Positions 33,527 through 41,971 of a stretch of 64,000 nucleotides of DNA are shown here, in pieces. Origin of the DNA: Ectothiorhodospiraceae bacterium 2226 (lineage in GTDB: Bacteria > Pseudomonadota > Gammaproteobacteria > GCA-013348725). The stretch lies in contig CP054689.1 of the NCBI GenBank assembly GCA_013348725.1, forward strand, positions 360,501 through 424,500, in the 5' to 3' direction. The position numbers were made by a program, and so were the translations under genes. How positions within the stretch are numbered: the stretch's first letter is position 1; each line of letters starts with the position of its first letter. Below the pieces are notes generated by a model. The model worked only from the letters and a program-made list of their open reading frames with translations, ran no database searches and was not told the origin of the DNA.

Positions 33527-35680
33527 ATGAGCAAACGCGCAACCGTTGAACTGCTGGACGACTTGTTAGCGCAGGGGGCCGTCGACGATGTCGCGCGTGC
33601 GCACCTGGGCACGGCGCTGGGTGTAGCCGGAATCGGCCTGGCGGAAATCGGCCCGCAGGGGCGCTGGCGGCGAGTCAGCCGGCGCTTCTGCGAGCTGCTC
33701 GGGCAGCAGCCGAGTGCGCTCGCCAAGCTGACGCCCGTGGAGGTGCTGTGGCCGCACGAGCCCGGCACGCACCACCTGGACGAGTTGCTCGATGGGCGCG
33801 TCGCCAAGGTTCAGACCGAGATCACCCTGCAGCGCGAAGCCGGTCCCGTGCACCTTTCATTGACCTTGGTGGCAACCGGCCCCGACCGTGCAGCGCGTCC
33901 GGCCGCCATCCACGCCGTGCTGCGCGACATCGGGGAGCGCATCCGGGCGCAGCACGCGGCGCGCCGCACCGATGCCGAGCTCAAGTTGCTGCTCGACGGC
34001 ACCACCGCCTACGGCATCCTGCTGCTCGACCCGGACGGACGTATCCTGCGCTGCAGCAAGGGCGCGGCGCAGATGCTTGGGCGCTCCGCCCAAAGCCTGA
34101 TCGGTCAGCCCGCGTACATCCTGTTCACCGACGAGGACCGCGCCTCGGGTCGGCTCGAGCAGGAGCTGCGCACGGCGCGCAGCGAGGGCGTGGCCGCCGA
34201 CGACCGCTGGCACATGCGCGCCGACGGCACCCGGTTCTGGGCCAGCGGTGCGGTGTCGCCGTTGTATGACGCCGAAGGTCGGCTGCGCGGCTACTCCAAG
34301 ATCATGCGTGACTTGACCCAGGCGCGGCTCGCGCAGGAAGAGGCGGCCTACCTCGCGAACCACGACGCGCTGACCGGCCTGCCCAACCGCACGCAGCTCA
34401 GCAACCGCCTGCACGAGGCCCTCGCCCGCGCCCAGCGCAGCGGCGACATCGTCGCTTTGCTGCTGCTAGACCTGGATCATTTCAAGCCCATCAACGACAC
34501 GTTCGGCCATTACACCGGCGATCTGCTGCTCAAGCAGGTCGCCCAGCGCCTGCTTACGCAGACGCGCGAAACGGACATGGTGGCGCGCCTGGGCGGCGAC
34601 GAGTTCGTGGTGGTACAGACCTCGGAGGGCGATCGCCGCGCGGTGGAGAGCCTGGCGCTCAAGCTTGGGGCCGCCCTGGCCGAGCCCTACGACGTGGAAG
34701 GACGCGTGCTGCACTGCACCGCCAGCATTGGGGTGACGCTGCATCCCGCCGATGCCGACGACCCGGTGCAGATGCTCAAGAACGCCGACCTCGCGCTCTA
34801 CAAGGCGAAGAGCGATCCGAGCCGCCGCCACGCTTTCTATACCCGCGAGATGAACCACGGCAGCGAGCGGCGCCGTGAGCTCGGCGAGCGGCTGCGCCGG
34901 GCCTTCGAGGGCGGCCAGTTCCGGGTTTACTATCAGCCGCAGATCGACCTCGAGGAATGGAAGCTGGCGGGTGTCGAAGCTTTGCTGCGCTGGGACGGCC
35001 CCGACGCCCCGCTGCCCTATGCGCGTGACTTCATCAGCATCGCCGAAGAAACCGGGCTGATCCTGCCGCTCGGCGAATGGGCGCTGGAGACGGCGTGCAC
35101 GCAGAGCAAGGCGTGGCAGCGCAGCGGCCTTCCGCCGATCCGCATGTCGGTGAACATGTCGGGCCGCCAGTTCGTCGACCTGCGCCTGATCGAGCGCATC
35201 CGCGCCGTGCTGGACGCCAACGAATTGGACTACGACTGCCTGAAGCTGGAGATCAACGAGCGACCGCTGACGCGCGATGCACGGGCGCGCACCGCCGTGT
35301 TGAAACTCCAGGAGATGGGCGTGCAGGTCGCGCTGGACAACTACGGCGCCGGCCTCACTAGCCTCCGCGCCCTGAAGGAGCTGCGTATCGACCAGGTCAA
35401 GCTCGCGCAGAGCGTGGTGCGTCACCTGCCCCATAGCCCGGCCGACGCGGCGATCGCCGCCGGCGTGATTCGTCTGGCCAACGACCTGGACATCGAGGTC
35501 ATGGCCGAGGGCGTGGAGACCGCCGATCAGCTCGCCTTCTTGCGCGATCAGGGTTGTCGCAAGGCGCAGGGCTTTCTGTTCGCCCCGCCCATGCTGCCCG
35601 ATGACCTCGTGCTGCTGATGCGCGACCACGGCTGGACGCGCATCAATCCGCCCAACGGCACAAGCTTACACCCCACGTAG
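33527..35680 (+). CDS. PAS-GGDEF-EAL protein with intact cyclase and degenerate phosphodiesterase site
   Basis: This cyclic-di-GMP signalling protein of 717 residues starts at ATG 33527 with GGAG upstream. The long open frame before it is only the antisense of putA. Two PAS-like regions (about 30-140 and 150-265) precede a GGDEF domain with active site RLGGDEF and an I-site RETD five residues ahead, so it should make c-di-GMP with product inhibition. The EAL domain keeps EALLRW, SVNMS, EINE and AEGVET. However, the DDFGTGYSS loop is DNYGAGLTS and the LKID motif is VKLA. Two metal-site aspartates are therefore missing, and phosphodiesterase activity is doubtful. No membrane segment is evident. 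Confidence 0.88.
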   Translation: MSKRATVELLDDLLAQGAVDDVARAHLGTALGVAGIGLAEIGPQGRWRRVSRRFCELLGQQPSALAKLTPVEVLWPHEPGTHHLDELLDGRVAKVQTEITLQREAGPVHLSLTLVATGPDRAARPAAIHAVLRDIGERIRAQHAARRTDAELKLLLDGTTAYGILLLDPDGRILRCSKGAAQMLGRSAQSLIGQPAYILFTDEDRASGRLEQELRTARSEGVAADDRWHMRADGTRFWASGAVSPLYDAEGRLRGYSKIMRDLTQARLAQEEAAYLANHDALTGLPNRTQLSNRLHEALARAQRSGDIVALLLLDLDHFKPINDTFGHYTGDLLLKQVAQRLLTQTRETDMVARLGGDEFVVVQTSEGDRRAVESLALKLGAALAEPYDVEGRVLHCTASIGVTLHPADADDPVQMLKNADLALYKAKSDPSRRHAFYTREMNHGSERRRELGERLRRAFEGGQFRVYYQPQIDLEEWKLAGVEALLRWDGPDAPLPYARDFISIAEETGLILPLGEWALETACTQSKAWQRSGLPPIRMSVNMSGRQFVDLRLIERIRAVLDANELDYDCLKLEINERPLTRDARARTAVLKLQEMGVQVALDNYGAGLTSLRALKELRIDQVKLAQSVVRHLPHSPADAAIAAGVIRLANDLDIEVMAEGVETADQLAFLRDQGCRKAQGFLFAPPMLPDDLVLLMRDHGWTRINPPNGTSLHPT

Positions 35681-37141
35681 ATCGAGGCGGCGCACGAACT
35701 CGCCGAGGATGATGCGGTAGAGCTCGTCCTTCAGCACCGAATCCTCCACGCCGAGTTCGATGTTCGGATTGTCGTTGATCTCGATGACGTACACCCCGCG
35801 CGCGTTCTGCTTCACATCCACGCCGTACAAGCCGTCGCCGATCAAATTGGCCGCCTTTAGCGCCGCCTTGACCACGGTCGGCGGCGCGTCTTCCACCGCG
35901 AAGGCCTTGTAGCCGCCCTCGACGAACTTGCCGCCGGGCTTGTGGTTCACAATCTGCCAGTGCTGCTTGGACATGAAGTACTGGCAGGCGAAGATCGGCT
36001 TGCGGTTCAGGATGCCGATGCGCCAATCGTACTCGGTGTACAGAAATTCCTGCGCCAGGATCAGGTCCGAGTCCTTAAACAGCTTGGCGGTCAGGGTCTC
36101 CACCTCGCGGCGGTTGTCGGCCTTGAACACCCCCAGCGAGAACGACCCGTCCGGGATCTTGAGCACCGCCGGATAGCCGATCTCGCTGTCGATCAGGTGC
36201 GCGTTGGCCTTGCTCAGGATAAGCGTCTTGGGCGCCGGCACGCGGTGCGCCTTGAGCAGTTCGGCGAGATAGACCTTGTTGGTGCAACGCAGAATGGAGT
36301 TGGGATCGTCCATCACCACCATGCCCTCGCTCTCTGCCTTCTTGGCGAAGCGGTAGGTGTAGTGGTTGAGGCGCGTGGTCTCGCGGATAAACAGCGCGTC
36401 GTACTCGGCGAGGCGCGCGAAGTCCTTCTTCTCGACGATCTCGACGCCGAGGCCCATGCCCTTGCCGACCTTGATGAACTGGCGCAGCGTACGCTTGTCC
36501 GACGGCGCCAGCTTCTCCTCCGGATTGAACAGAATCGCCATGTCGTAGCGCGCCACGCTCGGCGTGCGCGGGCGCTTCCAAGGCTTGTGCAGATAGGTGC
36601 TGAGCGCGTCGCAGAACAGCGCCTCCTGCTCGACGGTGACGCCGTTCAGGTGCACCGGCTTGATCGCAGCAATCTGCCAGCGGCCGCGTTCCAGGCGAAA
36701 CTCCACCTTCATCAGCGGACAACGGAACATGTCGAAGATCTGCCGCGCCAGGTCCTGCAGGCGCTCCTCGGCGCAGCGGCCGAAGAAGATGGTCAGCTCG
36801 TGCGGACTGGTCGCGGCGGGCTTGTGGCGGCCCGCGCCCAGGCTCTTCTGCACCAGGTCGTCCAACGCGCCGGTGTTCAGGCTGTAGATCCAACGGCTCG
36901 ACAAGTCCAAGGTGGTGCGCACCGACGGAATCGCCTTATGCCGGCGCGCCTCGGCCAGCAGCGAACAGTAGTATCCGGTACTGAGATAGCGGTAGTTGCG
37001 GCACAGATTGACGACGCGGATGTCCTGGAGTTTGGCATAACTCGGATCGGTCAGGTAATCACGCGCCGATACCACCGTGACGCCGGGAAAATGAGACTTC
37101 CAATCGCCGAGGTTCTCGACAACGACAAGATACGTGGCCAC
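35666..37141 (-). CDS. RimK-like ATP-grasp ligase with RLAN N-terminal domain
   Basis: This predicted cytoplasmic peptide-bond ligase is 491 residues long. The first 200 residues form the RimK-like ATP-grasp N-terminal (RLAN) domain (VVVENLGDWKSHFPG, VNLCRNYRYLSTGYYCSLLAEARRHKAIP). Residues about 285-485 are the ATP-grasp fold with KIPDGSFSLGV, EFLYTEYDWRIG and the metal-binding VYVIEINDNPNIE. It follows the GNAT/C39 gene after 7 bases. Computational surveys of amidoligases predict that such pairs build or modify a peptide-like product; the substrate is unknown. It is not RimK proper, which lacks the large N-terminal domain. Confidence 0.85.
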   Translation of the reverse strand: MATYLVVVENLGDWKSHFPGVTVVSARDYLTDPSYAKLQDIRVVNLCRNYRYLSTGYYCSLLAEARRHKAIPSVRTTLDLSSRWIYSLNTGALDDLVQKSLGAGRHKPAATSPHELTIFFGRCAEERLQDLARQIFDMFRCPLMKVEFRLERGRWQIAAIKPVHLNGVTVEQEALFCDALSTYLHKPWKRPRTPSVARYDMAILFNPEEKLAPSDKRTLRQFIKVGKGMGLGVEIVEKKDFARLAEYDALFIRETTRLNHYTYRFAKKAESEGMVVMDDPNSILRCTNKVYLAELLKAHRVPAPKTLILSKANAHLIDSEIGYPAVLKIPDGSFSLGVFKADNRREVETLTAKLFKDSDLILAQEFLYTEYDWRIGILNRKPIFACQYFMSKQHWQIVNHKPGGKFVEGGYKAFAVEDAPPTVVKAALKAANLIGDGLYGVDVKQNARGVYVIEINDNPNIELGVEDSVLKDELYRIILGEFVRRLDLRGV

Positions 37142-37148
37142 GTTGCTC

Positions 37149-38279
37149 CTAATGCGCGCCCGTGCCGGCCGACGTTGCCGCGGCGGCCGCGCGCTTCTTG
37201 ACGATGATCACCGCGCGCTGGCCGGCCTTGCCGTAGCGGGCCATGCGCTCGAACTCCTTGAGCGGGATCGGCATGTTGATGCTGTCCACCACCGACTTGT
37301 CGTTTTCGAAATCGACCAGCGGGTCGTGCACGTAGATGTACCCTTCGTCGAAACCGGTCACCACCACCCAATGGGGAAACTTCTCGTTGTAGATCCGGTA
37401 GGAGCTGATCAACACGAGCGGGATACCGCCTTCCTCATAACGGCGCTTCATCTCGGCGAAGCTCAGGCTCCCATAGTGCAGCGGGATGGGCAGCGACTGG
37501 ATCTCCTCGACGAAATCCTCCTGCACCAGCCGAATCACCTCCTTCTTCTCGTCGCTGCGCACCGAGTCCACGAACAGCGCACTCTCGTCCTTGACGAACA
37601 CCTCCACGTCGAACCCCCGATGGTAGGCCGACAGCGCCAGCCCGTAGGGACCGCAACCGCCGTGCCCGGCGGTCATGAACACGGTGGTGGACTCGCGCCA
37701 GATGCGCAGCTCGAGCTTACGTCCCACCGGCAGGTCCGGGTCCAGCGTCTGCATGGCCATCAGCAGTGCAGCCGGTCCGCAGGTGAAATCCAGCGTCTGC
37801 TGGTAGAACGGAACCCGCACCTGATCTGGGCTCAGGCGCGGCGCGAGCCCCTTCTCGAAACGCACCGCATCCATGTGGTCCTCGTAGTAGTCCTCGATCT
37901 GCTCGAACGGGCGATAGCCCGCGCGCTCGAAGAACGCGCTGCCCACCGGATCGTCGCGCCGCGCCTCGACCCGCAGCGAAATGCAGTCTTCAACGCGCGC
38001 CGCCTCCTCGGCCGCCTCGCGCAGTGCACTGCCGATGCCGCGCCGGCGCGCGTCGGGGTCCACCGCCAGCGAATACAGCCGCGCGTGCGACGTCCCGGCA
38101 TGGAACAGCACGATGGCATAGCCGAGCAGCCGCCCCTCCTCCTCGTAAACCAGGGTGTGGGCGTTGGCCTCGCTTAGCAGGTACTTGAAGTTGCGCAGGG
38201 AAAGGGCGTCCGTATCGAAGCTGCGCAGTTCGATGCGCAGCAACGCCTCGGCATCCTGGAGGATGGCGTCACGGATCAT
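37149..38279 (-). CDS. GNAT acetyltransferase fused to C39-like cysteine peptidase
   Basis: This 376-residue two-domain protein starts at ATG 38279, where the RimI-like GNAT fold begins (MIRDAILQDAEALLRIE). The acetyl-CoA loop is DPDARRRGIGSALR (74-87). From about 155 a papain-like C39 peptidase domain follows, with Gln and Cys in QQTLDFTCGPA (C167), His in HWVVVTGF (H303) and Asp in VHDP (D319), so both activities appear intact. No membrane segment or ABC domain is present, so it is not a bacteriocin exporter. The ATP-grasp gene is directly downstream. The pair recurs in proteobacteria and is expected to acylate and trim a peptide or protein; no target is visible nearby. Confidence 0.85.
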   Translation of the reverse strand: MIRDAILQDAEALLRIELRSFDTDALSLRNFKYLLSEANAHTLVYEEEGRLLGYAIVLFHAGTSHARLYSLAVDPDARRRGIGSALREAAEEAARVEDCISLRVEARRDDPVGSAFFERAGYRPFEQIEDYYEDHMDAVRFEKGLAPRLSPDQVRVPFYQQTLDFTCGPAALLMAMQTLDPDLPVGRKLELRIWRESTTVFMTAGHGGCGPYGLALSAYHRGFDVEVFVKDESALFVDSVRSDEKKEVIRLVQEDFVEEIQSLPIPLHYGSLSFAEMKRRYEEGGIPLVLISSYRIYNEKFPHWVVVTGFDEGYIYVHDPLVDFENDKSVVDSINMPIPLKEFERMARYGKAGQRAVIIVKKRAAAAATSAGTGAH

Positions 38280-38357
38280 GGTCGGGGTCCGCCAAATCGA
38301 TGGCGTATCATACACCGAGCATCGCCAGAACCGGTGCGCCACGCGCGCCGGCTGGAC

Positions 38358-38386
38358 AAAAAAAAGCGGGGCCGCAGCCCCGCTTT
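38358..38386 (-). terminator. Rho-independent terminator after the hdrB-like gene
   Basis: On the minus strand the stem GCGGGGC/GCCCCGC, extended by AAA/TTT, with loop TGCG ends in a run of eight T. It lies 23 bases past the hdrB-like stop and separates that gene from the GNAT/ATP-grasp pair. Confidence 0.9.
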
Positions 38387-38408
38387 GGATCGAGCGCCCC
38401 GTCGGCGG

Positions 38409-39779
38409 CTAGGCGCGTCCGCCTAGCGCCAATTCGGGGTTATAGAGATACTCGATGTTGCCGGCCTCGACCTCCTTGAGGTAGGCCTCGAAGTTCTTCT
38501 TGGCCTCGGTCCAGCTGATGCCCATCTTCTCCACCAGCTCCTCGCACGGCGAGGCGTGCCACTGCAGCTGCACGATCTTGAACGGATCGGCACCGCAGGC
38601 CAGCGCCGCGAACTGCACGTCGGCCATGATCGGCACCGAGAAGTTCTGCTCGTGCGCGCGCCCGATCCACTGGTTCTTGTCCATGGTGGTGATGCAGCCG
38701 GTGTCGATACCGAGCATCACGTCCGCATTGGCCTCTTCACGCGCCACGCGGATCTTGCGGTCCATGGTGAACGAGCGGGTGAACTCGCGCTCGGAGATGA
38801 TGTGGCGGAAGCCAAACCCGCAGCAGTCGTACCAGGTGGAGTAGTCGATCAGCTGCGAGCCCAGCGCCTGCGCCACCGAGGAGCCCACCGCGGTGCGGTT
38901 GCCGCCCAGCACCGTGGGGTCGTAGATCGCATCCTCGTGCACCATCTTGTAGTAGTGACACGCGGCGTGCATGGTCACGCGGATGTTGGACACGTCGATG
39001 GTCTGCAGCTCGGAGGCGATGCGGTTGCGCATCACGTGCACCCACTCGGAATAGTGGATGATCTCCTCGGGGATCACGAGCTTGCCGTCCACCAGGCGAC
39101 CCAGCTTGCCCAGGATCTTCTTGACCTTCTCGCGCAGCTCGGCGGACTCGACCAGGTACTTGCGGATCTCCTTGTAGTTACCGAAGGAGGTGCCGCAGTG
39201 CACCAGCGGGAAGAAGTGACCGAGCTCGTGGCCGTGCTGCTTGCCCGACACATAGGCCTGGTGGAAGTTGCGCAGGAACACCGCCGCCAGCGACTCGACG
39301 TTGCCGATGCCCGAGCCGTGGTAGTTCCACGCCGTGCAGGAGGTCTGGTCGGTCTCGTCCAGGTAGTCCTTGCCCGGCACGAAGTCGAACTTGTTCATGA
39401 ACCACATCAGCGACGCCGGGTAGCCCGGGATGTTGCCGCACTGCCCGCAGCTCTTGTGGTGCCACAGCTGCTTGGTCGGGACCTTCTTGTCCCAGCCGAA
39501 CAGGGTCTTGACGTTGATGGGCTCGTGCTGGTCGGTGATCCGGTGGACGATGATCTCGCCCTCCTTCTCGAGCTCCCACATGTGCTCACGGATGTCGTCC
39601 ATCCGCTCGCCGAGATCGATGGTGCGACGGTCCACGTGCTTGCGCACCCAGTCGGTCGCGCGCGTGGCCTCCTCGGCCGACAGGTTGGCGTCCTGGAAGA
39701 AGGAGCCGTGGCCGGCAATGCCGCCGCCGTCCTGCGGAGTTCCTTGCGGGTTTCCGTTGCCGTTGCCCGTCGTGCTCAT
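38409..39779 (-). CDS. hdrB: Heterodisulfide reductase subunit B-like (CCG-domain) protein
   Basis: This 456-residue protein resembles HdrB, particularly the B-type subunits of the sulfur-oxidising sHdr complex. Cysteine-rich motifs include KSCGQCGNIPG, TSCTAWNYHG, MHAACHYYK, WYDCCGFGF, DTGCITTMDK and LACGADP, probably binding non-cubane Fe-S clusters as CCG domains do. The start at 39779 is fixed by GGAGGTGA upstream; the ATG seven codons earlier is in poor context. A flexible Gly/Asn-rich N-terminus (STTGNGNGNPQ) is unusual. It is bounded by a terminator and a divergent gene, so it is monocistronic without HdrA, HdrC or lipoate-binding partners here. Role in sulfur or disulfide metabolism is inferred. 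Confidence 0.7.
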   Translation of the reverse strand: MSTTGNGNGNPQGTPQDGGGIAGHGSFFQDANLSAEEATRATDWVRKHVDRRTIDLGERMDDIREHMWELEKEGEIIVHRITDQHEPINVKTLFGWDKKVPTKQLWHHKSCGQCGNIPGYPASLMWFMNKFDFVPGKDYLDETDQTSCTAWNYHGSGIGNVESLAAVFLRNFHQAYVSGKQHGHELGHFFPLVHCGTSFGNYKEIRKYLVESAELREKVKKILGKLGRLVDGKLVIPEEIIHYSEWVHVMRNRIASELQTIDVSNIRVTMHAACHYYKMVHEDAIYDPTVLGGNRTAVGSSVAQALGSQLIDYSTWYDCCGFGFRHIISEREFTRSFTMDRKIRVAREEANADVMLGIDTGCITTMDKNQWIGRAHEQNFSVPIMADVQFAALACGADPFKIVQLQWHASPCEELVEKMGISWTEAKKNFEAYLKEVEAGNIEYLYNPELALGGRA

Positions 39780-39855
39780 ACCGTCACCTCCGTTGCTCAT
39801 TACTGCCGGGCACCAAAAACCCGACCAATGCGCTCAAGTATGACCCCGCGAGGGG

Positions 39856-39876
39856 GCGGGAGTCAAATCCTCCCGC
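39856..39876. promoter_or_regulatory. Inverted repeat in the leader of the hdrB-like gene
   Basis: GCGGGAG and CTCCCGC flank a 7-base centre about 77 bases upstream of the hdrB-like start. An AT-rich stretch at about 39909-39940, exceptional in this GC-rich window, lies just beyond and may be the divergent promoter region for hdrB and the VOC gene. TTGAT at 39911 is a perfect left half of an FNR site, but the right half (ATGAT) is poor. No T-run follows the hairpin, so it is not a terminator. Confidence 0.35.
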
Positions 39877-40002
39877 GGGCCAGGCAAGCTACCACACACA
39901 CCACATCCGATTGATATTAATGATCTTCTTTTAATATGCAGATGAGCTGCATCTTTTTGTGGTCGTGGGCCGCGAGCGTCCTGGACCGCTATAGTAGACG
40001 GC

Positions 40003-40416
40003 ATGCAACCGACCCTGACACACATCGCTCTGCACGTGCAGGACCTGGACGCCTGCGTCAGCTTCTATATGCGGTTCTGCGGCATGCATGTGACGCACGA
40101 GCGGCGCAGCGGCGACAAGCGCATCGTGTGGCTGAGCGAACCGGGCCGCGAGCGCGAGCTGATCTTCGTGCTAATGCCGGGCGGCCCGGGCCACACCCAG
40201 GGCGCGCGTGATTACAGCCACGTGGGTTTCGCCCTCGCGAACCGCGCTCAAGTCGACCGCGTTGCCGACCAAGCGCGCGAGGCCGGACTGCTGGTGTGGG
40301 CGCCGCGCGAGGAACCGTATCCCGTGGGTTATTACTGCGGCGTGCGCGACCCCGACGGTAACGTGATCGAGTTCAGCTACGGCCAGCCGCTAGGTCCCGG
40401 CGCGCCGGACGCGTAG
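40003..40416 (+). CDS. VOC (glyoxalase/bleomycin-resistance fold) family protein
   Basis: This 137-residue metalloenzyme-like protein has the paired beta-alpha-beta-beta-beta modules. HIALHVQDLDACVSFY opens the first module, DYSHVGFAL the second, and VRDPDGNVIEFSYG ends it. His and Glu metal-ligand positions (THIALHV, IEFSY) are retained. Glyoxalase I activity is possible, but the family is broad and the substrate cannot be told. The gene is divergent from hdrB, and its end overlaps the DUF3579 gene on the other strand by 27 bases. Confidence 0.8.
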   Translation: MQPTLTHIALHVQDLDACVSFYMRFCGMHVTHERRSGDKRIVWLSEPGRERELIFVLMPGGPGHTQGARDYSHVGFALANRAQVDRVADQAREAGLLVWAPREEPYPVGYYCGVRDPDGNVIEFSYGQPLGPGAPDA

Positions 40417-40746
40417 CGGCTCCGGACGCCGCGCCCCGGCAGGATCGGCCGCCGTGGCGGTCGCCTCGTCCAGACCCTCAACCACCAGATCGTTACCCCG
40501 CGCAAAGGCGAGCAGGTGCGCGAAGCCGAGCGGTTTCTCCACGGCATAGCGCTTGTCCACCACCAGGCTCTTCACGCCGTCCAGCGTACGCAACTGCACA
40601 TAGGGGTGGTAGCGAATGCGCCCGCCGACGAAGGTCCCGCTCTGCGTGCTCAACCGCTCCGCCCAGTCGCTAGGACGAAAACGCCGTCCGGCGTGGGTCA
40701 GCCCGCGGATGATGATGTGGCCGTCCGTGTCACTGGTATTCGCCAT
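40390..40746 (-). CDS. DUF3579 family protein
   Basis: This is a small cytoplasmic protein of 118 residues. The stretch HIIIRGLTHAGRRFRPSDWAERL, then RIRYHPYVQLRTLDGVKSLVVDKR and FAHLLAFARGNDLVVE are the conserved features of DUF3579, found in beta- and gammaproteobacteria. The start at 40746 (MANTSDTDGH) is chosen because family similarity begins right after it. The longer frame upstream overlaps the divergent neighbour. Function is unknown. Confidence 0.8.
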   Translation of the reverse strand: MANTSDTDGHIIIRGLTHAGRRFRPSDWAERLSTQSGTFVGGRIRYHPYVQLRTLDGVKSLVVDKRYAVEKPLGFAHLLAFARGNDLVVEGLDEATATAADPAGARRPEPLRVRRAGT

Positions 40747-40902
40747 GATCCGATCCGTCGCTGGGGCATAGGCGAGGGTCCACCCTTTCTTGCTCCGACC
40801 ATGACACCGCCCAGCAGTTCGTCGCGACGCGCATCGGAGTCGCCGGACAGCCGGGCGGCGCGTGCTAGAATGCCGGGTTTTTGACCGGAGCCGCACGCGA
40901 CC

Positions 40903-41349
40903 ATGGCCGACTTCACCGCAACTCTCGCCGCGCAGGCGCGCGCCCCGCGCGTCAGCCTTACCCCGGAACTGGACGCCGCCCTGGCGGAACTGGACGCCGC
41001 GCTGCAAGCGCTGGCTAACGAACTGCAAGTGGAGTATCACGGCCCCGGCGTGGGCGTTGAAGGCGAGCGCGGCGTGTACCGACTGGCGGTCCGTGCGCAC
41101 CAGGAAGGCTATAGCGACCCGCAGTGGAGCCTGCGCGTATGCGATGCGTTACCCAATGCGGGTTGGCGCGTCGCCTGGGCGATCCAGAACGTGGCCCGCT
41201 TGCGCAAGGCCGCGGTGGTGCAGTCGCTACCGGCGTTCTTTGCCGGTTATCTCGCCGCTGTGGGCGAGGCCGGGCGCGCCGACACTCCGGCCGGCCGGCG
41301 GCTGGCGGCCCTGGCGGAGGCCTTCGGCCAGACCGACACCGTCCACTGA
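40903..41349 (+). CDS. Conserved hypothetical protein
   Basis: This 148-residue soluble protein of unknown function starts MADFTATLAAQ. It is rich in Ala, with a helical N-terminus (LDAALAELDAALQALANEL), a central more conserved-looking region (PQWSLRVCDALPNAGWRVAWAIQNVARL) and a helical end. No signal peptide or motif was recognised. The ribosome-binding site is weak. It is convergent with the DUF1249 gene, 7 bases apart, and divergent from DUF3579. Confidence 0.65.
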   Translation: MADFTATLAAQARAPRVSLTPELDAALAELDAALQALANELQVEYHGPGVGVEGERGVYRLAVRAHQEGYSDPQWSLRVCDALPNAGWRVAWAIQNVARLRKAAVVQSLPAFFAGYLAAVGEAGRADTPAGRRLAALAEAFGQTDTVH

Positions 41350-41356
41350 ACGCGGG

Positions 41357-41800
41357 TCACGCGTTGGCGCAGTCGAGGTCGTCGAAGCGGGCCTGCTGAC
41401 GCAGGCAGTAGCCGAGGAAGTCCCGCAACAGCTGGTTGATCTGGCGCTTCTCGTCGCGGTGCAGCATGTGCGGGTTGGGCAGCGGGTAGCGCGGCTTGAT
41501 GCGTCCGAGGTGCTGGTAGCCGAGCGTCTCCGCCACCTGCGCATCGTGATACAGACGCACCTTGAGACGCATGTCGGTCAAGTAACGCCCCCGTTTCGGA
41601 AACCGATGGGTGAGCGAGACGGTGGTGGTGTACTTGCAGCGCTCAAGCACCGTCACCCGCACGTGGGTGCCGTTACGCAGCGCCGCCCCCGCGCGACCCT
41701 GCCGACGCAGGTCCGGCAGCATGGCCATGAGCTGGTCGTAGTTGTACTCGTAAAGCGGCATGAGACTGATCATGCGCGCATTGCTCACCCAAACACTCAT
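41357..41800 (-). CDS. DUF1249 (YqiB-like) family protein
   Basis: This 147-residue cytoplasmic protein is similar to E. coli YqiB. Conserved stretches include YEYNYDQLMAMLPDL, VTVLERCKYTTTVSLTH, VRLYHDAQVAETLGYQ, KPRYPLPNPHMLHRDEKRQINQ and FLGYCL. The family is widespread in Gammaproteobacteria and has no established biochemical role. ATG 41800 is used as the start; an in-frame ATG nine codons later is possible. Confidence 0.85.
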   Translation of the reverse strand: MSVWVSNARMISLMPLYEYNYDQLMAMLPDLRRQGRAGAALRNGTHVRVTVLERCKYTTTVSLTHRFPKRGRYLTDMRLKVRLYHDAQVAETLGYQHLGRIKPRYPLPNPHMLHRDEKRQINQLLRDFLGYCLRQQARFDDLDCANA

Positions 41801-41946
41801 TCAGTTCCCTGTTCCTTCGGCGACCGTGCTCGCCTTCTGAACGCCATCGTAGTGTCATGGCTCGATCGTAAGCTGCGATTTGGTACCTGAAACGGCAGAT
41901 CCGGCGACCTTCCCGCACGTCGACCTGCGCCAACGGCTCTCATTTG

Positions 41947-41971
41947 TATAATACCGCCTTTTTTTGGCGGT
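41947..41971 (+). promoter_or_regulatory. Consensus -10 box and hairpin at the start of the KdtA-like gene
   Basis: TATAAT at 41947-41952 is a perfect -10 element. No good -35 is present at normal spacing, but TG lies just upstream. Overlapping the expected transcription start is the hairpin ACCGCC-T7-GGCGGT (41953-41971), ending 7 bases before the ATG at 41979. The message would begin inside or at this hairpin, which would sit on the ribosome-binding region. Confidence 0.5.
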
